A stretch of 64,000 nt of DNA from the NCBI RefSeq assembly GCF_002563695.1, contig NZ_PDJI01000004.1, positions 186,001-250,000 on the forward strand, read 5' to 3'. Below the pieces are notes generated by a model. It worked only from the letters and a program-made list of their open reading frames with translations, ran no database searches and was not told where the DNA came from. The position numbers were made by a program, and so were the translations under genes. The stretch comes from Georgenia soli. GTDB lineage: Bacteria > Actinomycetota > Actinomycetes > Actinomycetales > Actinomycetaceae. This document shows, one piece after another, positions 29,686 to 39,058 of the stretch (positions are counted from its first letter, which is position 1; the number at the start of each line of letters is the position of its first letter).

Positions 29686-30063
29686 ATGTTCCGCAACGGC
29701 TTGCAGCCATCGCACATCATCATCCTGCTCCTGGTGATCATCCTGATCTTCGGTGCGTCCAAGCTCCCGGACATCGCGTCGAACATCGGCAAGTCGCTCA
29801 AGGTCTTCAAGAAGGAGGTCAAGGAGCTGCGGGACGACACCGACGACAACGACGTGGACACCTCCTCCTACACGGCGACCGGCGGGCAGCCCCCGCAGGG
29901 CACCAGGCCGCAGTACCCGGGTGCGCAGAACCCGACGGCTCCGCAGGGGCAGCCACCGGCCGGGGGGCAGCCCGTGCCGCAGCCGCCGGCCGCGGGCCAG
30001 ACCGCGCCGCAGCCGCCGGCCGGGGACCAGTCCGCGCCGCAGCCTCCGCACCAGCAGCCCTGA
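29686..30063 (+). CDS. tatA: Sec-independent translocase subunit TatA
   Basis: The protein (125 aa) has the TatA form: a short N-terminal membrane helix (about 9-24), the hinge FGASKLPDIASNIGKSLKVF and an amphipathic helix, then a Pro/Gln/Gly-rich tail of about 65 residues with repeated PPAG-type units. It makes the channel of the twin-arginine export system with TatC. The ATG is preceded by GAAGGT. tatC follows three bases after the stop. Confidence 0.93.
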   Translation: MFRNGLQPSHIIILLLVIILIFGASKLPDIASNIGKSLKVFKKEVKELRDDTDDNDVDTSSYTATGGQPPQGTRPQYPGAQNPTAPQGQPPAGGQPVPQPPAAGQTAPQPPAGDQSAPQPPHQQP

Positions 30064-30066
30064 CGG

Positions 30067-30846
30067 GTGAGCGCGGTCGGCGCGCACTCGCGAAAGAAGA
30101 ACCCTGAGGGGCGCATGCCCCTCGGGGACCACCTCCGCGAGCTGCGCAAGCGGCTCATGCTCGCCGCGGCGGGCATCCTCGTGGGGGCGGTGGGCGGCTG
30201 GTTCCTCTACCCGCCGCTGTTCGCGTCGATGGTGGCCCCGCTCGAGGCGATCGGGAACCTCAACTTCACCACGGTCGGGCAGGCGTTCGACCTGCGCATC
30301 CAGGTGGCGCTCTTCCTCGGCCTGTTCCTGACGAGCCCGTGGTGGATCGGCCAGCTGTGGATGTTCGTCACCCCGGGGCTGACGCGCACGGAGCGGGTGT
30401 ACTCGCTGTCCTTCATCCTCGCCGGCGCGGTCCTCTTCGTGGGGGGCGGGGCGCTGGCCTGGTGGGTGCTGCCCCACGCCGTGCAGATCCTCACCTCGTT
30501 CACGCCCGAGCAGGCGCTCAACCTGCTCGACGCGCGTACCTACTTCGCGTTCTTCATGCGCGTGATCCTGGTCTTCGGGGTGGCGTTCCTGCTGCCGCTG
30601 GCCATGGTCGGCCTGAACTTCCTCGGCGTGGTGCGCGCCCGGACGTACCTCAAGGCGTGGCGGTGGGCGGTGCTGCTGGCGTTCGTCTTCACCGCGATCG
30701 CGAACCCGCTGCCCGACGCGTGGTCGATGATCATCATGGGTGGCGCGATCAGCCTGCTCTTCTTCCTCGCGGTGGGCGTGTGCTTCCTCCACGACCGCCG
30801 CGCCGACAAGCGCCGCGCCGCCCACGACGCGGCGCTCGGGATCTGA
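30067..30846 (+). CDS. tatC: Sec-independent translocase subunit TatC
   Basis: The protein (259 aa) is the six-helix receptor of the Tat system. The N-terminal signature KNPEGRMPLGDHLRELRKRL is present and supports the upstream GTG start over the internal ATG at 30115. The conserved segment with LDARTYFAFFMRVILVFGVAF and the later FTAIANPLPDAWSM confirm the family. No separate tatB is seen in the window; in actinobacteria it is usually elsewhere. Confidence 0.95.
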   Translation: MSAVGAHSRKKNPEGRMPLGDHLRELRKRLMLAAAGILVGAVGGWFLYPPLFASMVAPLEAIGNLNFTTVGQAFDLRIQVALFLGLFLTSPWWIGQLWMFVTPGLTRTERVYSLSFILAGAVLFVGGGALAWWVLPHAVQILTSFTPEQALNLLDARTYFAFFMRVILVFGVAFLLPLAMVGLNFLGVVRARTYLKAWRWAVLLAFVFTAIANPLPDAWSMIIMGGAISLLFFLAVGVCFLHDRRADKRRAAHDAALGI

Positions 30847-30848
30847 GG

Positions 30849-31865
30849 GTGGAGGCCGCCGCGGCCCACCGCACGGCCACGGGGCGCGTGGGGCTCGTCC
30901 TGAACCCCACCTCGGGCCGCGGCCGGGGGGCGAAGGTCCGGGAGCGGGTCACCGCCGGCCTCGCCGCCGCGGGCCTCGACGCCGTCGACCTGTCCGGACC
31001 CGACCTCGCCGCCGCCACCTCCCGCGCCCGTGCGGGGCTCGCGCAGGGGCTCGACGCGCTCGTCGTCGTCGGCGGCGACGGCATGGTTCACCTGGGCGCC
31101 AACGTCGTGGCCGGGACGGGCGTGCCGCTCGGCATCGTGGCCGTCGGGACGGGGAACGACGTCGCCCGCGACCTCGGCCTGCCCGTCCACGACGTCGACG
31201 CCTCGCTCGCCCTGGTCCGCGACGGTCTCGCCGCGCTGGCCGGCGTGACGACGGCGGAGCGGTCCGCCACGAGCGACGGCCCCGCCGCCGCGGGTGTCCG
31301 GATGGTCGACGCGGTCGCCGTGTCCCGGCCGGGCGGACCGACCGAGCACTGGTTCATGGCGGTCTTCTCCTGCGGCATCGACGCCGCCGTCAACGACCGT
31401 GCGAACCGGATGACCTGGCCCGCCGACGGTGGACGGTACGTGCGCGCCCTCCTCGCCGAGCTCGGGGGGTTCCGGCCTTTCGGGTACCGCGTGACGATGG
31501 ACGGGGAGGTCTGGGAGGGGGACGGCACGCTGGTCGCCGTCGCGAACACCCGCAGCTTCGGCGGCGGCCTCCTCATCGCACCGGACGCCGAGCCGGACGA
31601 CGGGTTCCTCGAGGTCGTCATCGCCGACGGTCTGCGGCGGGGCCAGCTGCTCCGGATCTTCCCGCGCCTCTACCGCGGCACGCACGTCTCCCACCCGGCC
31701 GTGCAGGTGCGGCGGGTGCGCTCCGTGCTGATCGAGCCGCTCCTGTCCCGGGGCGCGGCCCCGCCCGTCGCCTTCGCCGACGGCGAGCGCCTGGACGCGC
31801 TGCCGCTCCAGTGCGACCTCCACCCGCGTGCGGTGGGGGTGCTGACACGTAGTCTCGGGGCATGA
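30849..31865 (+). CDS. diacylglycerol kinase family lipid kinase
   Basis: The protein (338 aa) has a DAGK catalytic domain: VGLVLNPTSGRGRG near residues 14-27, the nucleotide motif VVGGDGMVHLGANVV and PLGIVAVGTGNDVARDLGLP. It probably phosphorylates diacylglycerol or a related lipid at the membrane. Its start (GTG 30849, three bases after tatC) has a weak ribosome site; a GTG at 30888 is an alternative. It overlaps the helicase gene by the ATGA pattern. Confidence 0.85.
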   Translation: MEAAAAHRTATGRVGLVLNPTSGRGRGAKVRERVTAGLAAAGLDAVDLSGPDLAAATSRARAGLAQGLDALVVVGGDGMVHLGANVVAGTGVPLGIVAVGTGNDVARDLGLPVHDVDASLALVRDGLAALAGVTTAERSATSDGPAAAGVRMVDAVAVSRPGGPTEHWFMAVFSCGIDAAVNDRANRMTWPADGGRYVRALLAELGGFRPFGYRVTMDGEVWEGDGTLVAVANTRSFGGGLLIAPDAEPDDGFLEVVIADGLRRGQLLRIFPRLYRGTHVSHPAVQVRRVRSVLIEPLLSRGAAPPVAFADGERLDALPLQCDLHPRAVGVLTRSLGA

Positions 31866-34720
31866 GTTCCCCGGCCGAGCGCTACGCCGCGTCCCGACGT
31901 CGCCAGCAGGCCGAACGCAGCCGGCTGGGCGCGTTCCGCCGTCGGCTCGGGTTCGAGCTCGACGACTTCCAGGTCCGCGCCTGCGAGGCGCTCGAGTCCG
32001 GCCACGGGGTCCTCGTCGCCGCTCCCACCGGCGCGGGCAAGACCGTCGTGGGAGAGTTCGCCGTCCACCTGGGCCTGGCGACCGGACGCAAGGCGTTCTA
32101 CACCACGCCCATCAAGGCGCTGAGCAACCAGAAGTACGTCGACCTGGCCGCGGTGCACGGCAAGGAGAACGTGGGCCTGCTCACCGGCGACACCTCCATC
32201 AACGGCTCCGCGCCCGTGGTGGTCATGACCACCGAGGTGCTGCGGAACATGCTGTACGCCGGCTCGGACACCCTCGACGGGCTCGGGTTCGTCGTCATGG
32301 ACGAGGTGCACTACCTCGCCGACCGGTTCCGCGGACCGGTCTGGGAGGAGGTCATCATCCACCTCGACCAGAGCGTCCAGGTGGTCTCCCTCTCCGCCAC
32401 CGTCTCCAACGCCGAGGAGTTCGGCGAGTGGCTGACGATGGTGCGCGGCAACACCCAGGTGGTCGTCACCGAGCGCCGGCCGGTGCCGCTGTGGCAGCAC
32501 ATGATGGTCGACAAGCGCCTGCTCGACCTCTACTCCGCCCACGTCGACCCGACCGACGTCCGCGCGGACCCGCCCCTGAACCCGGACCTGCTCGAGGCCA
32601 TCCGCCGCGCCCACCGCACCGGCTCGGCGCGCGAGGCACCCGGTCGCGGGCGCGGTCACGCCGGGACGGGTCGGGGCTCCGGCCGGCGCGGCGGGGGCCG
32701 CGGCGGGCACGGCGGCAGCTCCCGGCACCAGGCGGGCCGTGGCGGCGACACGCGTTTCCCGGCGCGGGTACGGCCGGCGCCGCGCCCCGTCGTCGTCGAA
32801 CGCCTCGACCGCGAGGGCCTGCTCCCCGCCATCGTGTTCGTCTTCTCCCGCGCCGGGTGCGAGGCGGCGGTCCACCAGGTCGTCGCCTCGGGGATCCGGC
32901 TGACGACGGCGGCCGAGGCGGCCGTGATCCGGGACGTCGTGGAGGACGCCGGTGCGGGCATCCCGCCCGAGGACCTCGCCGTCCTCGGGTACGACGCGTG
33001 GGCGGTGGCCCTCGAGCGCGGTGTCGCGGCCCACCACGCCGGCCTGCTCCCCGTGTTCAAGGAGACGGTCGAGCGCCTCTTCACGGCCGGCCTCGTCAAG
33101 GTCGTCTACGCCACCGAGACCCTGGCGCTCGGCATCAACATGCCCGCGCGGTCCGTGGTGCTCGAGTCGCTGGTGAAGTGGAACGGCAGCGCCCACGTCC
33201 AGCTCACCCCGGGGGAGTACACCCAGCTCACCGGAAGAGCCGGCCGGCGCGGCATCGACGTCGAGGGTCACGCCGTCGTCCTCTACTCGGACGAGATCGA
33301 CCCGGTGGGCGTGGCCGGCCTCGCCTCGCGGCGCACGTACCCGCTGCGCTCGGCGTTCCACCCGACCTACAACATGGCCGTCAACCTCCTCACCACCATG
33401 AGCCAGTCGCAGGCGCGGGAGGTGCTCGAGACCTCCTTCGCCCAGTTCCAGGCCGACCGCGGCGTGGTGGGGCTCGCCCGCCAGGCACGCAAGCACGCCG
33501 AGGCGGTCGCCGGCTACGCCGAGGCGATGCAGTGCCACCTCGGCGACTTCACCGAGTACGCGGACCTGCGCCGCCAGATCAAGCAGCGCGAGGCGGACGT
33601 CTCCCGGGAGCGGTCGGTCGACCGGCGCCGGGCGGTGCGGGGCTCGCTGACCGGCCTGCGGCGCGGGGAGGTCGTCGCGTACCCGCGCGGGCGGCGCACG
33701 GCCCACGCGGTCGTGCTGGAGACGCGTGACGCCGGCTTCGACGGGCCGCAGCTGCACGTCCTGACCGACGAGCGGCAGCTGCGCACGCTCACGGCGCAGG
33801 ACCTCCCGCACGGGGTGCAGCGCGTCGGCGCCGTCCGGGTCCCGCGAAACTTCAACCCGCGCAACCCCGCGCAGCGCCGCGACCTCGCCTCCTCGCTGCG
33901 CAACGCCCTCACCGAGGGCCGCATCGACCTGGCGGACCCGCGGGCCGGGGGACGTCCGGCGCCCGCGGACCCGGACGCCGAGCTGACCGAGCTGCGCCGC
34001 CGGCTGCGGGCGCACCCGTGCCACGGCTGCGCGGAGCGGGAGGACCACGCGCGCTGGGCGAACCGCTGGGAACGGGCGAAGGCCGAGCACGAGGAGCTCC
34101 TGTCCCGCATCGAGAAACGCACCGGGTCCATCGCCAAGGACTTCGACAAGGTCTGCGCCGTGCTGGCGCACCTGGGCTACCTCGAGGGGCGCGACGGCTC
34201 CACCGAGGTGACCGAGGCGGGCCGGTGGCTCGCGCGCCTGTACGCGGAGAAGGACCTGCTGCTCGCCGAGTGCCTGCGCTCGGGCGCCTGGGACCAGCTC
34301 TCCGCCGCCGAGCTGGCGGCGGTCGTCTCGACCGTCGTCTACCAGGCCCGCAGCCCCGAGGCGCGCGGGCCCGGCACGCTGCCCGGCGGCCGGCACGGGG
34401 TGCTGGGGCAGGCACTGACCGCCACGGTGAGCCTGGGCAACGACCTCGCCGAGCTCGAGCGTCTCCACGGCGTGCCCGTCACGGAGGGCGTCGACCTCGG
34501 GCTGGTGACGGCGGTGCACCTGTGGGCGTCGGGTTCCCACCTGACGGCGGCTCTCGACGCCGCCGAGCTGGGGGCGGGCGACTTCGTGCGCTGGTGCAAG
34601 CAGGTCCTCGACGTGCTGGACCAGCTGTCCGTCGCCGCCCCGAGCGGGCGCCTCGCCGTCCGCGCGCACGAGGCCATGGGCCTCGTGCGCCGCGGCGTGG
34701 TCGCGTGGTCGAGCGTGTGA
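31862..34720 (+). CDS. helY: DEAD/DEAH-box helicase, HelY/Ski2-like
   Basis: The protein (952 aa) is a superfamily 2 helicase of the Ski2-like HelY group. Motif I is APTGAGKT at residues 54-61, motif II DEVHYL, motif III SLSATVSN, and motif VI is QLTGRAGRRGID. A Gly/Arg-rich insert of about 40 residues (around 258-298) sits in front of the second RecA domain. The C-terminal rRNA-processing/DSHCT-type domain is complete. It likely acts in RNA metabolism. The gene is coupled to the lipid kinase by a four-base overlap, as usual in actinobacteria beside tatC. Confidence 0.92.
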   Translation: MSSPAERYAASRRRQQAERSRLGAFRRRLGFELDDFQVRACEALESGHGVLVAAPTGAGKTVVGEFAVHLGLATGRKAFYTTPIKALSNQKYVDLAAVHGKENVGLLTGDTSINGSAPVVVMTTEVLRNMLYAGSDTLDGLGFVVMDEVHYLADRFRGPVWEEVIIHLDQSVQVVSLSATVSNAEEFGEWLTMVRGNTQVVVTERRPVPLWQHMMVDKRLLDLYSAHVDPTDVRADPPLNPDLLEAIRRAHRTGSAREAPGRGRGHAGTGRGSGRRGGGRGGHGGSSRHQAGRGGDTRFPARVRPAPRPVVVERLDREGLLPAIVFVFSRAGCEAAVHQVVASGIRLTTAAEAAVIRDVVEDAGAGIPPEDLAVLGYDAWAVALERGVAAHHAGLLPVFKETVERLFTAGLVKVVYATETLALGINMPARSVVLESLVKWNGSAHVQLTPGEYTQLTGRAGRRGIDVEGHAVVLYSDEIDPVGVAGLASRRTYPLRSAFHPTYNMAVNLLTTMSQSQAREVLETSFAQFQADRGVVGLARQARKHAEAVAGYAEAMQCHLGDFTEYADLRRQIKQREADVSRERSVDRRRAVRGSLTGLRRGEVVAYPRGRRTAHAVVLETRDAGFDGPQLHVLTDERQLRTLTAQDLPHGVQRVGAVRVPRNFNPRNPAQRRDLASSLRNALTEGRIDLADPRAGGRPAPADPDAELTELRRRLRAHPCHGCAEREDHARWANRWERAKAEHEELLSRIEKRTGSIAKDFDKVCAVLAHLGYLEGRDGSTEVTEAGRWLARLYAEKDLLLAECLRSGAWDQLSAAELAAVVSTVVYQARSPEARGPGTLPGGRHGVLGQALTATVSLGNDLAELERLHGVPVTEGVDLGLVTAVHLWASGSHLTAALDAAELGAGDFVRWCKQVLDVLDQLSVAAPSGRLAVRAHEAMGLVRRGVVAWSSV

Positions 34721-35114
34721 CCTGCCGGCACCGACCGGCCGGGACGCCGCCAACGCGTGAGGCTGTGCACACTTCTGCCTCACCGGCCACGACACGCGGT
34801 CCGACACGCCGTTAGTTTTTAGGGAAGCCGTTTCCGGCAACCCGTTCTGACCTGCAGGTTCACCGGTGACCTGGGCCGTCGGGGCGCTTGTGCCGAGGGC
34901 CCCGGGGACGCTAGGTTCGTCCCCTGTTCCCCCGCCGGGAGGCACCGCGCAGCGGCACTTCGCTGTGTCCGGTCCGGCCCGCGGGATCAACAGTGACCAG
35001 GCCCGCGTGCTCGTTAGAAAACGGCTCGGCGCCCTCACGGGTGCCAGCCGGACCGAGGGGCACGCGGGTCTGTCGCTGCCCGGGGGCGGTCGACGGCGCA
35101 CCTAGACTGAACCC
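34721..35114. other. intergenic region helY-lnt, no gene seen
   Basis: These 394 bases contain no convincing gene or RNA. A less GC-rich patch around 34812-34822 (TTAGTTTTTAG) is the only AT-rich spot and might be part of a promoter for lnt, but no clear -35/-10 pair was found. Confidence 0.5.
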
Positions 35115-36902
35115 GTGCCCCGCCCCGTCCCGTCGCGCCTGTGGACGAGCGTCCTCGCCGTCGCCGGCGGGCTCGCCACCGACACCGCGTTCCCCGACCG
35201 CTCCTGGTGGCCCATGGCGTACGTGGGCGTGGCCCTGCTCCTGCTGGCGCTGCGCCGGGACTCCGTGCCGTGGGGATGGTTCATCGGCTTCCTGTGGGGT
35301 CTCGGCTTCTTCCTGCCCCACCTGTACTGGGCGAACGCGGCGGTGGGCGAGCCAATTGGCTGGATCGCGCTCTCCGTCGCCGAGGCCGGGGCCGTGGGCG
35401 TCTTCGCCGCGGCCTGGGTGCTGGTGCGCCGGGTGCCGCTCGTCGCGGACCGTCCCTGGCTGCAGCCCCTCGTCGTGGCGGTGCTGTGGGTGGCGGTGGA
35501 GCAGCTGCGGGCCCGGTGGCCGTTCGGGGGCTTCCCCTGGGGCTTCCTCGCCTTCTCCCAGACCGACGCGCCTCTGCTGCGGCTCGCCACCGTGGGCTCG
35601 ACCGTGCTGGTCAGCGGCGTCGTCGTCGTGATCGGTGCCGTCCTCGCCGGTGCCCTCGTCCGCCTGCGCGGGGGTCAGGTCGGCGGTGCCAGCGCGCGCC
35701 TGCTCGTCGTCGCCGCGCTGGTGTTCGCACCCTGGCTGGTCCCGCTGGGCACCCGGGCGGAGGCCGGGACCCTGCGGGTGGGCGCGGTGCAGGGCAACGT
35801 GCCCACGGCGGGCGCCGACGCCGTCTCGCAGGCCCGGGCGGTGACCGAGAACCACGCCGCGGGCACCGAGGCGCTGCTGGGGCGCGTGGCACCCGGCGAC
35901 CTCGATCTCGTGCTGTGGCCCGAGAGCGCCGCGGACATCGACCCGCGCACCGACGCCGGTGTCGCCACGGTCGTGGAGGACGCCGCCGCCGCGGTCGGGG
36001 CGCCGATCCTCCTGGGCACCCAGCGTTACGTCGACGACCCCGAGCAGCCGGGCCTGCGCACGCGCTACAACGAGATGGTCCTGTGGACCGCCCAGGGGCC
36101 GACGGACCTCGTGTACACCAAGCAGCATCCGGTGCCGTTCGGCGAGTACATGCCGCACCGGGACTTCTTCCGCCAGTTCACCAGCGCGGTCGACCTCATC
36201 ACCGTCGACATGGCGGCCGGCACGGGCGCGGGCCTGATGCGCGTGCCGGTCGAGCGGCTCGGGCGGGAGGTGCCGATCGCCGTCGGCATCTGCTTCGAGG
36301 TGGCGTACGACGAGCTGATCCGCGAGGGGGTGGTGGCCGGCGGCGAGGTCATCGTGATCCCCACCAACAACGCCTCCTTCGGGATGACGCAGGAGTCCAC
36401 GCAGCAGCTCGCCATGTCCCGGTTCCGGGCCGTCGAGCACGGCCGCGCCGTCGTGCAGGTCTCCACCGTCGGCGTCAGCGGCGTCATCAGCCCGAACGGG
36501 GTCTTCCAGGACACGACCGGACTGTTCACCGCGGAGCAGATGGTCGAGTCGCTGCCGCTGCGGACCACGTTGACCGTCTCCGACCGGCTCGGGCAGTGGC
36601 CCGCGCTGGTCACCGGCCTGCTCGCCGCGCTGGCCGTGGTGGCCGGTGTCGTCGCGTCGGTCCGACGGCGCAGGGAGCCTGCCCGCCCCCGTGGCCACTC
36701 CACGAGCGACCGCACCAGCAGCAGCCGCTCCACCGGCAGCCGCTCCACCGGCGGGAACCGGTCCACCGGAAACCGGGCCGGCGCGGGCGGCCGATCCACC
36801 GGCGGCACCAGCCGCTCGACCGGCAGCCGCTCCGGCGCCGCCGGCCGGTCCACCACAGGCGCCCGGGCCGGTACGACCGCCCGGGGGAGAGGGCGCCGAT
36901 GA
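35115..36902 (+). CDS. lnt: apolipoprotein N-acyltransferase
   Basis: The protein (595 aa) adds the third acyl chain to lipoproteins. The N-terminal half has about six membrane helices and the C-terminal half a nitrilase domain with the catalytic triad visible as Glu270 (WPESAAD), Lys336 (YTKQHPVPFGEY) and Cys393 (GICFEVAYDE). After the last membrane helix it carries a tail of about 70 residues rich in Ser/Thr/Gly/Arg (SRSTG-type repeats) on the cytosolic side. The ppm gene overlaps its stop; in mycobacteria the two enzymes are fused as Ppm1. Confidence 0.92.
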   Translation: MPRPVPSRLWTSVLAVAGGLATDTAFPDRSWWPMAYVGVALLLLALRRDSVPWGWFIGFLWGLGFFLPHLYWANAAVGEPIGWIALSVAEAGAVGVFAAAWVLVRRVPLVADRPWLQPLVVAVLWVAVEQLRARWPFGGFPWGFLAFSQTDAPLLRLATVGSTVLVSGVVVVIGAVLAGALVRLRGGQVGGASARLLVVAALVFAPWLVPLGTRAEAGTLRVGAVQGNVPTAGADAVSQARAVTENHAAGTEALLGRVAPGDLDLVLWPESAADIDPRTDAGVATVVEDAAAAVGAPILLGTQRYVDDPEQPGLRTRYNEMVLWTAQGPTDLVYTKQHPVPFGEYMPHRDFFRQFTSAVDLITVDMAAGTGAGLMRVPVERLGREVPIAVGICFEVAYDELIREGVVAGGEVIVIPTNNASFGMTQESTQQLAMSRFRAVEHGRAVVQVSTVGVSGVISPNGVFQDTTGLFTAEQMVESLPLRTTLTVSDRLGQWPALVTGLLAALAVVAGVVASVRRRREPARPRGHSTSDRTSSSRSTGSRSTGGNRSTGNRAGAGGRSTGGTSRSTGSRSGAAGRSTTGARAGTTARGRGRR

Positions 36903-37663
36903 GGACGCTCGTCATCGTCCCGACCTACAACGAGCGGGACGCACTGCCGCACGCCATCCGCCGGACCCGCGAGGCGGTGCCCGAGGCCGACATCCTGGTT
37001 GTGGACGACGCCAGCCCCGACGGCACCGGCGACCTGGCCGACGCCGCCGCGGCCGTGGACCCGGCGGTCCACGTCCTGCACCGCGCTGCCAAGGAAGGGC
37101 TCGGGCGCGCCTACGTCGCCGGGTTCGCGTGGGCGCTCGCCCGCGACTACGAGCTGGTCGTGGAGATGGACGCCGACGGCTCGCACCGCGCCGAGGACCT
37201 GCCCGCCCTCCTGGCGCGCGCGGCCGAGCCCGACGCGCCCGACCTCGTGCTGGGCTCGCGCTGGGTGCCCGGGGGAGAGGTGGTCAACTGGCCCGCGCAC
37301 CGCGAGCTGCTCTCCCGGGGCGGGAACGTGTGGGTGCGGCTGGCCCTGGGCGTCCCCGTGCAGGACGCCACCGGAGGCTTCCGCGTGTACCGGGCCACGA
37401 CGCTGCGCCGACTTCCGCTGGACGAGATCGAGTCCCAGGGCTACTGCTTCCAGGTGGACATGACCTGGCGCGTGCACCGCGACGGCGGGTCCATCGTGGA
37501 GCTGCCGATCACCTTCGTCGAGCGTCACGAGGGGCAGAGCAAGATGAGTCGCGCGATCGTCCTCGAGGCGCTGTGGCGCACCACCGCCTGGGGACTGGCC
37601 CACCGCGGCCGGCAGCTCGCCGCCCTGGCGCGGCGCGTCGTCCCGCGCGGCGTGAGGCGGTGA
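36899..37663 (+). CDS. ppm1: polyprenol monophosphomannose synthase
   Basis: The protein (254 aa) is a GT2-family glycosyltransferase that transfers mannose from GDP-mannose to polyprenyl phosphate for glycoconjugates and protein mannosylation. Motifs: VIVPTYNERDALPHAI at the start, VVDDASPDGTGDLAD, EMDADGSHRAEDLPAL (metal-binding DxD) and TFVERHEGQSKMSR. The ATG overlaps lnt by four bases, placing donor synthesis beside lipoprotein acylation as in other actinobacteria. A bidirectional terminator follows. Confidence 0.92.
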   Translation: MRTLVIVPTYNERDALPHAIRRTREAVPEADILVVDDASPDGTGDLADAAAAVDPAVHVLHRAAKEGLGRAYVAGFAWALARDYELVVEMDADGSHRAEDLPALLARAAEPDAPDLVLGSRWVPGGEVVNWPAHRELLSRGGNVWVRLALGVPVQDATGGFRVYRATTLRRLPLDEIESQGYCFQVDMTWRVHRDGGSIVELPITFVERHEGQSKMSRAIVLEALWRTTAWGLAHRGRQLAALARRVVPRGVRR

Positions 37664-37714
37664 GCTCGACCGCCGTCCGCCCCTGTCGACCGCCGTCGGC
37701 CCCCGCGACGCACG

Positions 37715-37749
37715 ACGGCCCGCCAGGTCCGAAGGACCGGGCGGGCCGT
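37715..37749. terminator. bidirectional hairpin between ppm and rbpA
   Basis: A long stem (ACGGCCCGCC, one mismatch, GGTCC; loop GAA; mirror arm) lies between two convergent genes. It can serve transcripts from either side. Confidence 0.8.
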
Positions 37750-37764
37750 GGCGTGGTCGCTGCG

Positions 37765-38118
37765 TCAGGCGCTGCGGCGGCGGAGCTCACCGCTGCGCAG
37801 GAGCGCCAGCCGCTCCTCGAGGAGCACCTCGAGCTCCTCGATGCTGCGGCGCTCGAGCAGCATGTCCCAGTGGGTGCGCGGCGGCTTCACCGGCTTCTTG
37901 GGCTCGGGCTTGGTCGCGTCGCGCAGGAGAGCCTCCTTGCCGCAGACCTTGCACTCCCAGACCGGCGGCAGCTCCGCGTCCACCGAGAACGGCAGCGAGA
38001 ACACGTGCCCGTCGGGGCAGGTGAACTCGGCCATCATCCGGGGGGCGAGCTCGACGCCGTCCTCCGACTCCAGGCTGTTGGCGCCGATCTTCATACCGCG
38101 TAGTGAGCGTTCTGCCAT
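37765..38118 (-). CDS. rbpA: RNA polymerase-binding protein RbpA
   Basis: The protein (117 aa) is the actinobacterial RNA polymerase activator that helps the principal sigma factor open promoters. The N-terminal MAERSLRGMKIGANSLESE, the core with TCPDGHVFSLPFS and VWECKVCG, and the C-terminal sigma-interacting helix (HWDMLLERRSIEELEVLL) are all present. The Cys/His set suggests the zinc-binding form known from Streptomyces. The start at 38118 has GAGGGAG just upstream; the longer open frame is ignored. Confidence 0.95.
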   Translation of the reverse strand: MAERSLRGMKIGANSLESEDGVELAPRMMAEFTCPDGHVFSLPFSVDAELPPVWECKVCGKEALLRDATKPEPKKPVKPPRTHWDMLLERRSIEELEVLLEERLALLRSGELRRRSA

Positions 38119-38421
38119 GGCATCTCCCTCGCTCGTGAGTGGTCCGGAGGCAGGTCCGCGCCGTCCGGATAGTGGGGGCCGGCCCGGGCCCACCACCCGC
38201 TGTGTTCCACCATCTCCAACGTCCAGGGTCCTCCAGGTGTTCCGGTTCTGCCCGTCGAGTTCTGTGACCTGGGTCTACCTCCCTGCCGCCGTGCCGAGGG
38301 CGGAGCCCCACGCCCGCGAGCCGTCCACCACTCCCATTCGGTCCCCGGACGAGGTCGGCCACAGCGCGACGATTGCGGCATGCTGGGGCCCGGTCCAGCA
38401 CCGTCTCGACAAGGAGCCCGC
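38119..38421. other. divergent intergenic region rbpA-bioY
   Basis: The 303-base spacer must hold the promoters of leftward rbpA and rightward bioY. I see no gene, and no clear biotin operator palindrome could be identified by eye. Confidence 0.5.
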
Positions 38422-39030
38422 ATGTCAGTCGCCGTCCCCGCCCTCACCGCGCCGCGATCCCTCGTCCTGGCCGACGTCCTCCCCGGTGCCCGCGTGCGCG
38501 ACGCCGCGCTCGTGCTCACCGGTGCCGGGCTCATCGCCGGGATCGGCCAGCTCGCCGTCCCGCTGCCCTTCACCCCCGTGCCCGTCACGCTGGGCACGTT
38601 CGCGGTGCTCCTGGTGGGGGCGTCGCTGGGGCCGGTCCGCGGCGCGCTGAGCGTCCTGCTCTACATGGCTCTCGGCCTCGCCGGGGCGCCCGTGTACGCG
38701 GACGGCGGCAGCGGCTGGGCGATGGCGTCCTTCGGCTACATCCTGGGCTACCTGCCCGCGGCCGCCCTTCTGGGGCACCTCGCCCGGCGCGGCGCGGACC
38801 GCTCCCCGTGGCGCACCGCGCTCGGGGCGGTCGGCGCCTCGGCGCTCGTCTACGTCCCCGGCGTCGTCTGGCTCGCGGTGTTCCTCGGCGTCGGTCTGAC
38901 GGAGGCCCTCGCGCTCGGCGTCGTGCCCTTCCTCATCGGCGACGTCGTCAAGGCAGTCGCCGCCGCCCTCGTGCTGCCGGGCGCCTGGGCGCTCATCGGC
39001 GAGCGCGGCCGCCCGGGCGCGCGCCGCTGA
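38422..39030 (+). CDS. bioY: biotin transporter BioY
   Basis: The protein (202 aa) is the substrate-binding membrane subunit of an ECF-type biotin transporter. About six hydrophobic helices are visible, with the typical LPFTPVPVTLGTFAVLLVGA segment and the later SFGYILGYLPAAALLG region. The ATG follows AAGGAG at good distance. No bioM/bioN genes lie nearby, so it may work alone or share an ECF module. Confidence 0.9.
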   Translation: MSVAVPALTAPRSLVLADVLPGARVRDAALVLTGAGLIAGIGQLAVPLPFTPVPVTLGTFAVLLVGASLGPVRGALSVLLYMALGLAGAPVYADGGSGWAMASFGYILGYLPAAALLGHLARRGADRSPWRTALGAVGASALVYVPGVVWLAVFLGVGLTEALALGVVPFLIGDVVKAVAAALVLPGAWALIGERGRPGARR

Positions 39031-39058
39031 CGCCCGCGCCCTGACCACGGAGGCGCCC

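Noticed and set aside
31670..35101. Open frame of more than 1100 codons on the - strand
   Set aside because: It is entirely antisense to helY and the lipid kinase gene and has shadow-like composition.
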